Below are positions 22,501 through 35,400 of a DNA stretch of 64,000 bases, one piece after another. This stretch comes from Asterias amurensis (Eukaryota; Echinodermata; Asteroidea; Forcipulatida; Asteriidae), in contig NC_092651.1 in NCBI RefSeq assembly GCF_032118995.1, positions 19,204,349 to 19,268,348 of the forward strand. The letters run 5' to 3'. The notes under the pieces are model-generated. The model did no database searches. It had not been told where the DNA came from and worked only from the letters and a program-made list of their open reading frames with translations. The translations under genes were made by a program, and so were the position numbers. Within the stretch, counting starts at the first letter, position 1, and each line of letters starts with the position of its first letter.

Positions 22501-23455
22501 TGGGGGGAGACGGTGGCTGCGGTGGGTGGCTGGGGCGTGGCTGGGGGACTCTCCTTGGTGAAGGTTCGGTTCAGGTTGGGTAGGCTGCCCTTATGAGCTG
22601 CTTGCCTCTCTGAAATTACACAAAAAGGCACAATTCTTAACAACAAATTGTAAAAGTAAAAGTGTCAACACAATTACAAAACAGTTGTACATGTAAGACA
22701 AAGGATCACAAGAAAATCCATGGCATAAAACAACATACAAAAGCAAACAACATGAAAACAAAAAATGTTTCTGCAACATTCCTTAGTCTATACCAAAGAC
22801 TGTATAGCCCACTAGAAGCAAGATGGGGAACTGGATCTCTATCTACTGTTCAAGTACACTAAGTACCATTTCAGTAAGCAAATGTTTAGTATTCATCGAT
22901 AGCAATGGTCCTTGTCTGCACTGATCTCTTGGTGCATCGAAAGAGTTGCTTACTGAAATGGTGTCCAGTGCATACATGTACTTTACATATCAGTCCGAAT
23001 TCCCATCTTGAACTTACGACAGAAGGTCGTTGGTTTGAATCTGTTATCAAATAAAAGGAATTGTGATGCACTTTGCTCTTGACAAATCTTATCCCACTTA
23101 TAGATCTTTGATCTTGATAAACAGAGGGTTGCTAACTTAGAGGGTACTGTACATGTAGGACAGGTCATGCACAAATCACATGCATCAAGGGCTGCTGCTT
23201 CAGACCTGCTGGTTGGGCATAGTTACACGTATGCATATCCGGAGTAATTGACAACCATGCAGCATTGTTGCGTAGAAAACCAAACAGGCAGTTGTTTTTC
23301 AGTTTTCAAGGCCAATTAAAAAGGAGAAGGCAACAATAGGAAATTAGGCTGAGATGTTGTATGCCTGATTTGAAGAGGGTTCCTGTTTCATTTTGGGTGG
23401 TGCTGCACAGATATGTTTAAACCAAATGTGGTAACGACATGGTACAAACATAGTG

Positions 23456-23486
<31 letters not shown>

Positions 23487-26400
23487 TAATTTTTTTTACG
23501 GTGACCAGACTTTTGAAGAAAAGTAACTTTGCATCAGAGTTTTACCTACCAGATGCACTGACGAAAAAAAGTACACAAAATGGCACATTTGCGTAGCAAA
23601 CCTTTACCACATGACCACAACCAACGCATCTAGCTCTGAGACCGTGCAGACGCACACTTACCAAGCGCGAGTTTCTGCAACTCGGCTATTGTGATACTGT
23701 CCCCGTTATCAGCGGTATGGTTGGGCGCCATCTTTGCTCCATAACTATATCTACGTGTATCCCCTGCATTTTGTAAAGGAGGTGGGGTGTCGACAAACGG
23801 GACAGGATGGGGGTGAGGGGGACAAGGGAAGGTGGAGGGGAGTGGCAGGCAGAAGTAGTGGGCGGAAGATGAGTTGAAGATGGATCAGTACGACACTAAC
23901 TGGTGTTCTGGAATCGAGTACAGTGAATTACATGTATCCCGTGCAACAAGTTTATGGAATATTAGTGGTAAATTGTTGAACATGCAGACGCTTAAAGGAT
24001 ACCCAGAAGTTATAAGGAAAGGAGATATTGTTATCCACATCATTTTCAAACATTAGAGGAGTAAACTGGTGGACTTTGTAACCAACAGGTGGTGGGTTCG
24101 AATCCCTGCTTTTCATAATATCCAGAACAAGTAATGTTCTGTTGACTATAAAGTGAAGTAGGATGTTTAATATCACAATTTCTTCTTAAGAACTTTACAG
24201 CCATAATCAATTTAAACCGAAAACTTATGGACAAAAATAAGTGGAACTTCTGTAAAGTGCTGTGATAATAACACTCTATAAATGCCCAAATCATGTTGTT
24301 ATTAAATGACAAATCATAAGACACTTTTGCTGGTAGTTTTGGCAATGTCATAACTGGTTTATTTGTGAAATCAATTGATTATGAATGCGCTGAAATAAAT
24401 GACGTAGGCTAACTGTACACAAATTTAGTATGAGTATGGTGTAGGAATGGGAATATCTATTAGTACAGGAATACTTCACAGACCTCTAGAGTGGCTCTCA
24501 AATTTAAAATATTTGAACGGAAATGGAATGTGATCTGCAATTTATGTCAATGATAGGAACTGGCTTTCCAAACAGAGGAGAATCAGTGGGATCCATGAAA
24601 GGAAAATGTTGATGATGACCTGAGCTTTTCATTCCCACTGCAACTTGGCCCAAATTTAAGCCAAAAATATTGCTAAGCAATTGTCAACTTAGCAGTAATG
24701 TGCAAGGTATCCTTACACGTCTCATATTACTAGTAGACCCATCCAGTTTGTTTACAAGCCGGAGCATGTAACTTCTACCTAGCCTGAACATCTGATGCCA
24801 CACTTATGAGGCTTGTTAATTACGACAGAGATATGCTGTTGAGCCCACATCCATAATCACCTTTGACCTCGCGTCATTTCACATGGCTTTCATGGTTGTG
24901 GAGGTTTGTACTTAAATCAACCATACATGTATACACATGTAAACCAATACCTGTACTTATCCTTGCGGATAAGGAACAGGAATCAGTCTAGTCACTTCTA
25001 CCCACCTTCAACTTTCTTTATTCTCTCAAGCGAGGGCCTCCGCCGTACCACATTTGACGTCTTGGCGTTTGCATCGGCGCCTGCGAGGTGTGCCTCATGG
25101 GCCTCGTCCTTGTCAGCGTTGCTACCGTGGCTGTTTGTCCGAGAGGCCGGTCTGTGGAGGGTGTTCTCTGAGGAGGCTGGTGAGATACCGGTGACGGCCC
25201 TCCTTGGAGAATTGGAGGGAGATTGGTGCATGGCTTGTCTTAGACCTGAGTGAGATTATTTAAAGGAACGTTACAGAATAGGTAAGAAACAAAAATCTTG
25301 AAGACCACAGATTTCCATAAAACTTACATGGTCTAATGATGATTATAGTAGAAAACATCCCTTGAAATATTTCTGTCTGAAATTTCATATTTTATGAAAA
25401 ATAAATAATCTAATTTCGCGTATGGAGTTTATCGCTCAGTGAGAGTTTTATTCATTTTTTGTTTTGACATCGATGCAATGCAAAATTTGTAATCGTTTTT
25501 TCACTATTCTCTCGTGACCCAGATGGCCGATCGATCTCAAACTTCTACATGTTTGTCAGTTTATGTATATGGTGGGATTACATAAAATGCTTGCACTGCC
25601 AGCAACTTCATCGCTAGCAAAACCAACTCTGTAATGTTCCTTTAAGGAGGAGGAAACACTGCTTTTACTGTTGGTATTGAAGAGCAGGTACACCAGACCT
25701 CTGAGCCCATTGTTTGATATTTATTTTAGCCTCTTGTTTTTGATAGAAAGTGGAGGGGCTCATATGAGTGTTCAGAAAAGCTGGATAATTTTAATTTATT
25801 TTTAAGCAGAAAATGAGTTAGGCACCAGTTGCAACAATGCAAACGTAATAACATTTTGGCTGGTAACCTCTTTCTGTTAATCAATACCCCTCTGTGCTTA
25901 GCATGTTTTTGTGCTTTCAGGCTTTATGAAATTGGGCTCTGGTTACCGTACACTTAATTATCCCTCGACAAGATCCACTTACTATCTTCCTGCATCTTGG
26001 CAAGTATTTGGACATCAGTTACATCCTCCAGTTTGGTGTAACCCAGCTCATCGCTGGGTCTCCTGTCTCCGCTGATCCTTCTTTCTCTCTCTCGTTCCCT
26101 CTCCCTCCGAGGCATCGTTGAGGACTGGTACGGAAAGTGGCTAGAGGAGGCACTGGACTGGGGAGACTTTGGTGATGGTGATGGGGAGGATTCTAGTCGG
26201 CCTGAAGAAGAGTATGTAAGGAAATATTTTGCATATTTTAGTATAATATCTATTTTTATTTGAGAACTTGAAACCATTTCAACTGAGCCATCAACTCTGT
26301 TACGTTATGGTCATAACAAAGCGTCATCACCACTGACCCGAACATGTGAACAACACTCAACCAATGACCTAAGCACAAACATAGTTCTGGTTCAGGTTGC

Positions 26401-29400
26401 CAAACAAACTTGAGGTTTCTAAAATGTCTTTCATTTGCAGGGTCGATGTAATAGACCGTTCCATTAAGCCCTGTCCCATTATGTATTGACCAATCACAAC
26501 CCATTGCACAACCAAAAGTCTGACAAATTCAGGTCTGACACGCGTGCGTGTATGTTTGGCACGCACGGCAGAGTTGTGCAGAATGGCATTGGAGAGAGGC
26601 ACATGTTCTTGCTCACACGTGCGCAGTGGGCGGAGCCTAATGGATCGGTCTATTATTGTATCTTAGTAACGCCGGGTTCATACTTCCTGCGAATGAGAAG
26701 TGAATTTTGACATCACATGAGTGTGTTCGCAGAGAAACTTTCACCAGAATTTAACACAGCTCATTATTTGTTGCGCATTTGTGACAACAAAATTCTAAAC
26801 ACATTCGCAGGAAGTATAAACCCTAAAACAATGTCATCTTTACATGCACTTTACTGACCTACACCCACTGACGCATCCACCATGACAGGTTGGTGTTGTT
26901 GTTGGTGTTGTTGTTGTTGGTGTTGCTGTTGGTGCTGCTGGCTAACCAAAGCATTGGGTCCCATGCTGTTTCTCTGGGCTGATGAAAAATAATATCCAGT
27001 AAACATTTAGTCAAAAATAACCGGTAAAGCAGACGTTTACTTACTAAGTAAGTGATAAAATACAATTTGTCCTGACATTTCCAGTCTGAAATTCCTTCTT
27101 GTGTGAGGAAATGATTCCTTTTAGTACACTTTATTTCTTATTTGGATTGGCTAAAAAATGCAAATAACAGTGTACATGTACTGTAGAGGCCTACAATGAT
27201 AGTTTACAAATCCATAACAATTCTTCAGTAACTAAAAAAATAAATAAAAAAATCTAATTTGGTTGCACAGTGTCGGGGTTCCACCCACAGCTGAGCAAAA
27301 TAATAATATCAAAAAGCCTGGAATTAATAATAATAATAATAATAGCTAATTCTTATATAGCGCATTTCATAACTGAAAGAAATACCAATGTGCTTAACAA
27401 AAAAACAAAAGGCAAACAATAAAGCAACCAATTAACAAAAAATACGCTAACAAAATGCAAACAAAAGGATTAAACTGAACAGAAGGCAATACAAAACAAA
27501 TGTGATTTGAGCAGAGTTTTGAATTGTTCCATGCTCTGTGAAGAGCGGATGTAGCCGGGAAGAGAGTTCCAAAGTTGGGGGGCGGCACTAGAGAAAGTCC
27601 TTGAACCGAAGGATTTAGTTCGAACGGATGGTATGGTGAAATGTTGTGATGATGAGCGGAGTGGACGGGCTGGTACATAAGGGATGATGAGGTCAGACAG
27701 AGTTGACCAATTAAAACCATGGCCTCTACTACACTGGTCTTGGCCTTGGTAACCCGTCAAAAGTTTCCCTAAGACTTGAAGATTTTTGAAAAAGCCATTT
27801 GTAAAATGAAAGGCCTTGCCCTTTCAAATTGGTGAAAATGTTAAAATTACAGTTACAATGTAAACTTTTCAACTCCAAACCTCTTGCATTTAGTTTGGCA
27901 ATATATTTTGAGGACTGGTAAAAAGTATTTCTGGTAAAAAGTATTTCTGGTCCATAATGAGCTACATGAACCTTTTGGTCTGGTGGAAATGTTCTTGCAA
28001 TTTGATTCACTGTGTGTGTTTATTGAACACCAGAGGATTAAAATGAAATTGATAGACATGATACATGTATTTAATCATGTTAATATAATTTGTCCTTCCA
28101 TGACATGTGTGTTAACACCTCAGCTAATGTCTAAATGTTAAAGGTCCAGGGGAGAGAAAGGGTATTGTGCAATGTACATTAAGCCAGTCTCAAGATGCCT
28201 ATAGGTCCCATCTATAGGGCCCAATTTATCATACAGCCTTTAATAGTGAAAGTAAACAAATTTATTTGCTAAGCAAAAATTAGCAGGGATTCCAGTGAGC
28301 CAGTCAACATTTTGTCATTTTGTGATAATAGTATTCTGACTGGTAACACATTTCTGCTCTAAAGCAAGACTTTTCTGTTTTTAAAAAGCTTCATTAAATT
28401 GAGCCTTGAAGGAACTAAATATCATGTTTAGTCAAAAGGCACCGAGGCCACAACAAGGCATGTACAATGTCTGATACCCAAAAGAAGGTTCAGCGCATGT
28501 GAATTTGACAACTGTGCGCTCATTGTATCCTATTCCTAAATATTACACTACTTATGAGAAAATTTTGCTAGTTCCTGAAAGTTTCTGCAAGACTGGTGTT
28601 TGTAGACTAAGTCTAAAGCATAGGCCTATATTCCAACATTTTGCAGAGCCTTTGGTTAAGCTTCTTACCTAAATTGCTGTACTGTTGAATTGAACATGTT
28701 GAAGGGAACAAAATTGTACTTTTATCAGGGCTGGGCCCAACATAAATAAACACTGAGAGCTGAACTGTCTATCAATGGTCAATGTTCACTATTACAATTG
28801 TGTACATGATGTATGATTGACGGTCATATCAATTAGCATAAATCTGGGAGGTACCCTTTACACTATTTATTTGTATGTGTTGGATTGGCATGTCGATTGC
28901 ATTGGGGACATGCATACCAGACAGGCCGGATGGTAATACTAATAGCGCCCCATACAGCGTGCAGTAACATCAGAAATATTTCCCGGTGTTGAAGAGCTAT
29001 GGACATGATGATATCTTTATGCAATTGCAATATCATTTTTGGCATTCTTGATTAACTCACTAACCTGGCATTGAAACACAAGCAGATGAGTGACAATTAC
29101 TAATTAGCCATTTTGGGATACATTTAGGGTGGACACATTACCACTGGCAGGGAACTACTTGGTTTGGGTAAATATGTGTGCACCCACACTGGAGATACAG
29201 TGTGCTCATAATAGTGACCAACACATCTCAAAAGGGCAATGGGCTTAAAATTGATTTTTAACATAATTAAACGAACACGTTGCCTTGGATCGGACGAGTT
29301 GGTCTATGAAACCGTTTGTTATGGAATTGAAAAGCGTTTGAAACCGTTTATTATGGCATGTATGGAATGCATGGTTAGAAAGATGTTTTAAAAGTAGAAT

Positions 29401-32400
29401 ATAATGATCCACACAAGTATCACTCAAAATTGCACGGTTTTCATTTTACGTCGCGAACTAACACGGTCGGCCAAGTGGCCGACCGTGTTAGTCGACGAGG
29501 TAAAACGAAAACCACGCAATTTTGAGGCATATTTGTGTAGATCATTGTATTCTACTTTTACAAAATTTTTCTAACCATATACCGATTTTGTACAATGTAA
29601 CAAACGGTTACAGAACGCTTTTCAAAGACCAACTCGACCGATCCAATGCATCGTGTTCCTTTAAGGGGACAGGAATGGGAGTGTTTGTTGGAAAACTTGG
29701 TTGGGAAACAGGGGGGGGGGGGTTGTACGTACCTCTTGATAATTCGTCTAGTTTGGCTTGCAAAGACCTCTTGGCAGACTCCATTTCTTCACTGGGATGA
29801 TCCAGATCTTGTCTTACCCAGTCATAGACATTGATGGCTCGCTCCTCTGGTGTTAGCACCCTCAAGGGGGATACGTACAACCTTAAAATAAAACAAAGCT
29901 ATTGTTACCCAATAGAACTTGATCACAACAATTAATAAACAGACTTTTAAAACAAAATTTCCCCAGTGCGACTGTGAGCCCTGTGCATTGCGAAAATAAC
30001 AGTTGACCAGTTGGCCGTGGCAGCCAACACATCTTCCGGGAAACCAAATTTTCTTAATTTAGCAACCTGCATTGAATTGAACGACATGAACGGAGGCCTT
30101 CCACCATGGAAACAATTGTCAGGAATAGCGTTCTTTAGTTCCTTGTTTAAAAACTTTTCAATTGTAAAAGAAACCACTATGACACATGTACTTGCATTAT
30201 CAAACTGGTACGTGTTTCACATGTAGGTATAAATTTTACATTTTGTTAAAACCTTTCAAAGGAAATCTCAAGGCAAGATTCATTCAAAATTGTAAAAAAA
30301 TTGTGGTGATTGGAAGTAGAAATGGTAATGCCAGTGGTGATTGCAGAGTTCTGAGGGCCGAACGTTTTTTTTTAGGCACCAACCACTGTGGGCAGAACCC
30401 GCAGTAAAGATCAAAGGCAATGGACTCTAATTGGTACATTTGTAACTACTCAAAATAATTATTTGCATAAAACCTTACTTGGTAACGAGTAATGAGAAGC
30501 TGCTTGTACATGTAGTATAAAACATTGTGAGAAAAAGCTCCCTCTGAAGTAACATAGTTTTCGAGAAAGAAGTAATTTTCCAAGAATATGATTTCAAGAC
30601 CTCAGAATTAGATTGAGGTTCGAAATCAAGCATCTGAAAGCACACAACTTCATGTGAAGAGGGCGTTTTTTCTTTCATTATTATCTCGCAACTTTGACGA
30701 TCAATTGAACTCAAATTTTCACAGTTTTGTTATTTTATGCATGTTGAGAAGTGAGAAGACTGGTCTTTGACAATTACCAATAGTGTCCCGTGTCTTTAAA
30801 CATATAAATTTATGTGCGTATGCAAATTAAACCTATTAAATCACTTTGGAGGTCTGTACTGCTAAAATATAATGTGGAGTTCAAACTGCCTGTAGCTACT
30901 GGGCAATCTCGGTGGCATATAGTTGGTTAGACAACTGCTCTAGATGCAAAGGTAATGGGTTCGAATCCCAACTGAGTAATAATATACCCAACAGAGTAAT
31001 AATTTGCCTACAGGTGTTTTTTTTCACAGAGCTCGGGGAAAGTACAGAGGACAAAGGCAACCAAAATTAAAGTCACCTGGAAATAGAATTTTTATTTTGT
31101 CAAACATAAGAGTAATGTTTAGTAACAATTTTTTTAATAATTGTTTGTCAAGATTTACATATCATGACTTTGCCTTGATGCGTAGAGTAAACACACGTGC
31201 ATAGTACATGCAAGTCCAAGTCATTGAGTTTGTACGTTTCAAAAAAGTTGTTTTCTTGCACTCTTCCGGCAATGCGACCAAGTGTATTGCTGCTGGATGC
31301 GGTAAAACAATTAAAGATGGGGTCAGGCTGCATTGCTGGTCAGACTCACACAAGTAATAGTGCCTAGTGGTCCGGTCCGACGTCTTTTTCAGCACTGTGC
31401 AGCATTTAATGTTCAAATATCGCGCCTCGATTGACGTCACGAACAGCGCCCTCTCGGGTCGGGGCCTACTCTTAAATTTGTAAAAAAGATAAGTTCAACT
31501 AATTTTTTAGAACCTTAGTTAACTGTTTATTCACATTCCACTCATCAAAACACATTATTAGTGACAAAAGCTTTATTTTGACAAAATACCACTTCCAGGT
31601 GACTTTAATACTACACACCACATTCCCAACCACATAAACCTGTACATGACATACAGGAAATGATTTAGTCCTATAACAGGATGCCCAAGGAAAGCCTTTG
31701 ATCCTTTAGGTGTAATCTACAATCCACTGAAGTACTCAAAGTTAGTTTTTAAAACTACAGTGACGACCATAAAAATAAAATGTAGATTCTTAAACAAAAT
31801 CTTGTTTCACTTTACATGTAATTTTTTGTTTTTTAAGACACATGTTAGGTGTTCAACCACTGGAAAATGTATTTTTGGGGGGGTTTGCCAGAACATTTCA
31901 AGGGCCACCGAGGCAAAAACAGGGGCATGGACCTACATGTAAGTTGAGTATCAGGCCTGTTTTAGTGGGTACCCGACACTTCGGCACCTTGCAAACTCCC
32001 AGCAAACTCGGCACTTAGCAAACTCGGCACCTTGCAAACTCGGCACCAGCAAACTCGGCACTTAGCAAACTCGGCACCTCGCAAACTCGGCACACACTCG
32101 GCACCAAGAATGTCAGCACCAAACAAACTCGGCACCGGCCTGTTTTGGTCCAACAAACTCGGCACCAAACAAACTCGGCACCGGCCTGTATTGGTCCAAC
32201 AAACTCGGCACCAAAAAAACTCGGCACCGGCCTATTTTGGTCCATCAACCATATCAAACCAAACACCATAAAAACTGGTTTGAATTTAGTTAAAATAATT
32301 CGTAGGCATGCTAGCTTACATGACCATAACCAATTTTTTTCCCCGGAAACTTTACGTCCGCACGGTCAGTTTTTTTTTTTTTTTTTTTTTTCCCCAATCA

Positions 32401-35400
32401 TGTTGGTGAAAGTGCATCGCTATTTGTTGATGTATTGGGCTTTGAAAATGCATGGAAAATGTTAGCGTTTGGTTGACAATGACTTTTTGATTTTGAAGAG
32501 AGTTTGATTTGGGAGCGTGTTTTGCCTACATCGCGGCCGTCGGCCGTGGGGGACTTTTGCCCCACCACGGCGGCGGCACAGCGACAGTGTGCTCACCGGT
32601 GTTTAGTGGAATCTGGCAACTCAGCAGCCTTAAAGTGGGCTACGATCATCTTGTAATAGAACACAGTGCACGGCAGTCTGTATTTGAAATTATTTACAAG
32701 TACCTTTTATTTTGAATTTAATGTTTTATTGGATCAAATTTTCGTGTAAATGTTCCCAAAAAATACTTGGACATCGAAATTACGTGTTTTCGACTCAAAA
32801 ACGTCTTGAAAAGTTTACACAAAATAAATATTAATTATTTTGATACAGATCTTTGAAAAGGGCGACCTCACTATAACAGTGAAAAATACATATTATTTAT
32901 AAGTTATGTATCATCGATACGACGTCGAACCTGTCGAGGATCGGGTTATTTCAATTTCCAAATGGGTGCCGAGTTTGCAACCGTAGCAGATTGCGCGTTT
33001 TCAAGAATACGAACAAAAACGAGAATTTCTTAACACTGGGAGCTACATTATTTCATGAAAATTCAGATTTGTGAAGAATATATGTCGACCAAAACCCACC
33101 GCAGAAAAATAAACATGCTCCCATGGAACGTGAATCGGTTGAAATGAGTGGCTTCTTGCAAGGTAAGATTTGAGTTATGAAGCTTTGAAAATTTTCCGCC
33201 CCAGAAATGGACCCTGATATCCAGGACGTCACTGTAGTATAATACGAAAGTGTAAGGTCGCCAGGGGTAGGTGTGCATGTACGTAATGTAGGTACACAAA
33301 TGTACACAGTACACAGTACTACAGAGCTCATTTTGTCATGATGCGCTTGGCACTGAGGAATTTCATCTGCACCAAACAGCTAGACATGCCAGAAGTACAC
33401 ATGTACAATTAGAAAACAATAATTTTTAGAACAATCATGAACTTAAATCTTGATAAAAATCATGATATCTTGCTGAAAGTTTAGAGGATTGTATTATTTT
33501 ACTGTTACACAATGATTGTACTTTAGTGAGCAACCTACATTTAATGGGTTTCTTTTGTGACAAATAAATTAGCACAAATACATTTTAGATATGTCAGGGA
33601 AAATAATACTAGATGGCCAGATGTTCACAGTTGTGCGGTTAATGACCCAATACTAAAACTACTACTGTGTGTGTACACACAATATGTAGACTGTAGACTG
33701 GACTGTTGATTTTGGCTATTGATAGTCCAGTAAGTATCTGAAGAACAGGGATTAGATTACACATGCATGACTCAAGCATTGTAGAAAATGATCAAAATTT
33801 AAATTCTCTTTTGTTACACAAAATTAAGGGAATCTAATACAAGTTTGTATACCTGCTGCTTCCAGAATTGTAGTAAAGTAACTTAATATCTGTACATTCA
33901 TCACTGATGATTGGTCATGACTAAACTAATTTGTCAATTAAAAAAAAAGCTACATGTAGCCTTTTGCTACAACACCAGGCACGCCAGGCATGATACTCCA
34001 TGGAGGCAGCGAAGGCAATTGCCGCCATGCCCCCAGGTCATTGCCTTGGTGCCCTTAAAATGCTCCATTAGAAAATTACAATGCCCTCATAGGGTGCCCT
34101 CATAGGGTGCCCTAACAGGGTGGCATTTACCAAGGGAAAAATGCCTTGGTGCCCTTGCCCTTTCAAAACTTTCAAAAACAAAGCATACACAGGCCTACAG
34201 ACATCATCAGACATGATGTGGTTAACTCATAAAAACAAGTTTTGAAGTATTCCAAGCCTGAATGTACAAAAGAAAAACTCAGATTTAGCTGTCCTTTTTA
34301 AAGACCTATAATACATAAATTGGCTACACAAACAAGCAGGCCTTAAAGGCAGTGGACACTATTGGTAGTTACTCAAAATAATTATCATCATAAAACCTTT
34401 CTTGATTACGAGTAATGGGGAGAGGTTGATAATATAAAACATTGTGAGAAACAGCTCCCTCTGAAGTGACATAGTTTTTGAGAAAGAAGTAATATTCCAC
34501 GAATTTGATTTCGAGACCTCGAGTTTAGAACTTGAGGTCTCGAAATCAAGCATCAGAAAGCACACAACTTCGTGTGACAAGGGTGTTTTTTCTTTCATTA
34601 TTATCTCGCAACTTCTACGACCGACTGAGCTCAAATTTTCACAGGTTTATCATTTTATGCATACGACACCAAGTGAGAAGACTGGTCTTTGACATTTACC
34701 AATAGTGTCCAACTGTCTTTAAATGAATATGGAAAATTTTGTTGACGATGAGTTGGTTCTAACTTCTATTCACCATTCAGTTAAAACATAAGTGAGAATT
34801 GACCGGAGTTGCATGTCATTTGTTGCATATAAAATATGCATATTTTGTATGTGCTCACTGCTCACACATTAATCGACATACTTTTAAAAACTAAAATCAT
34901 TTCTATAATTTGCCATTCGTTTTGAGGAATAAAATATCATCTACAATGAACACCTAAAACATACACAAAAGTCGGGTAAATATATGAATTAATAATCATC
35001 ATAATTTAAAATTTATAAAAGTTTTCAAGAGTGCAAGACCTTTGGTCAGCGTAAAATTGAACCAGGTCCAGACTAACCGGTGCCCTGTGCTCCTTTAAAA
35101 TTTTAAAGAAATTGTGACATCTACATAACATACACATCTGCAGTAGGCCTACAGTACGACCACCCACATAACAGATGTCAAACTATTTATTAATTAGTAC
35201 AGTGCCCTGGTTACTGTTACTGGATCTACGTCCAGTATTGGACAGCATGCTGTGTAGTGTTATTAACAAAATAAATTCAGTCACACCATGACCCATGCCG
35301 GAACAATGCTCCATGGTCACATACATTTTTAATTTTACAGAATACAGCCAATACAATACAATACAACACAAGTCGAGTGTATTCACATTAATCACAATTT

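Noticed and set aside
22384-22596. 70-residue Gly/Val-rich plus-strand frame
   Set aside because: It is the antisense shadow of SLAIN exon 7.
30898-30990. A tRNA gene
   Set aside because: Box A and box B are present but the acceptor and anticodon stems do not close by eye; a SINE head is more likely. The same applies to 12240-12312, 24056-24250 and 4620-4790.
31962-32465. Several frames of 68-106 residues on both strands
   Set aside because: They are translations of the CAAACTCGGCACC minisatellite and have no domain.
33053-33331. 92-residue and 83-residue overlapping minus-strand frames
   Set aside because: They overlap in different frames, show no family signature, and have no supporting splice sites.
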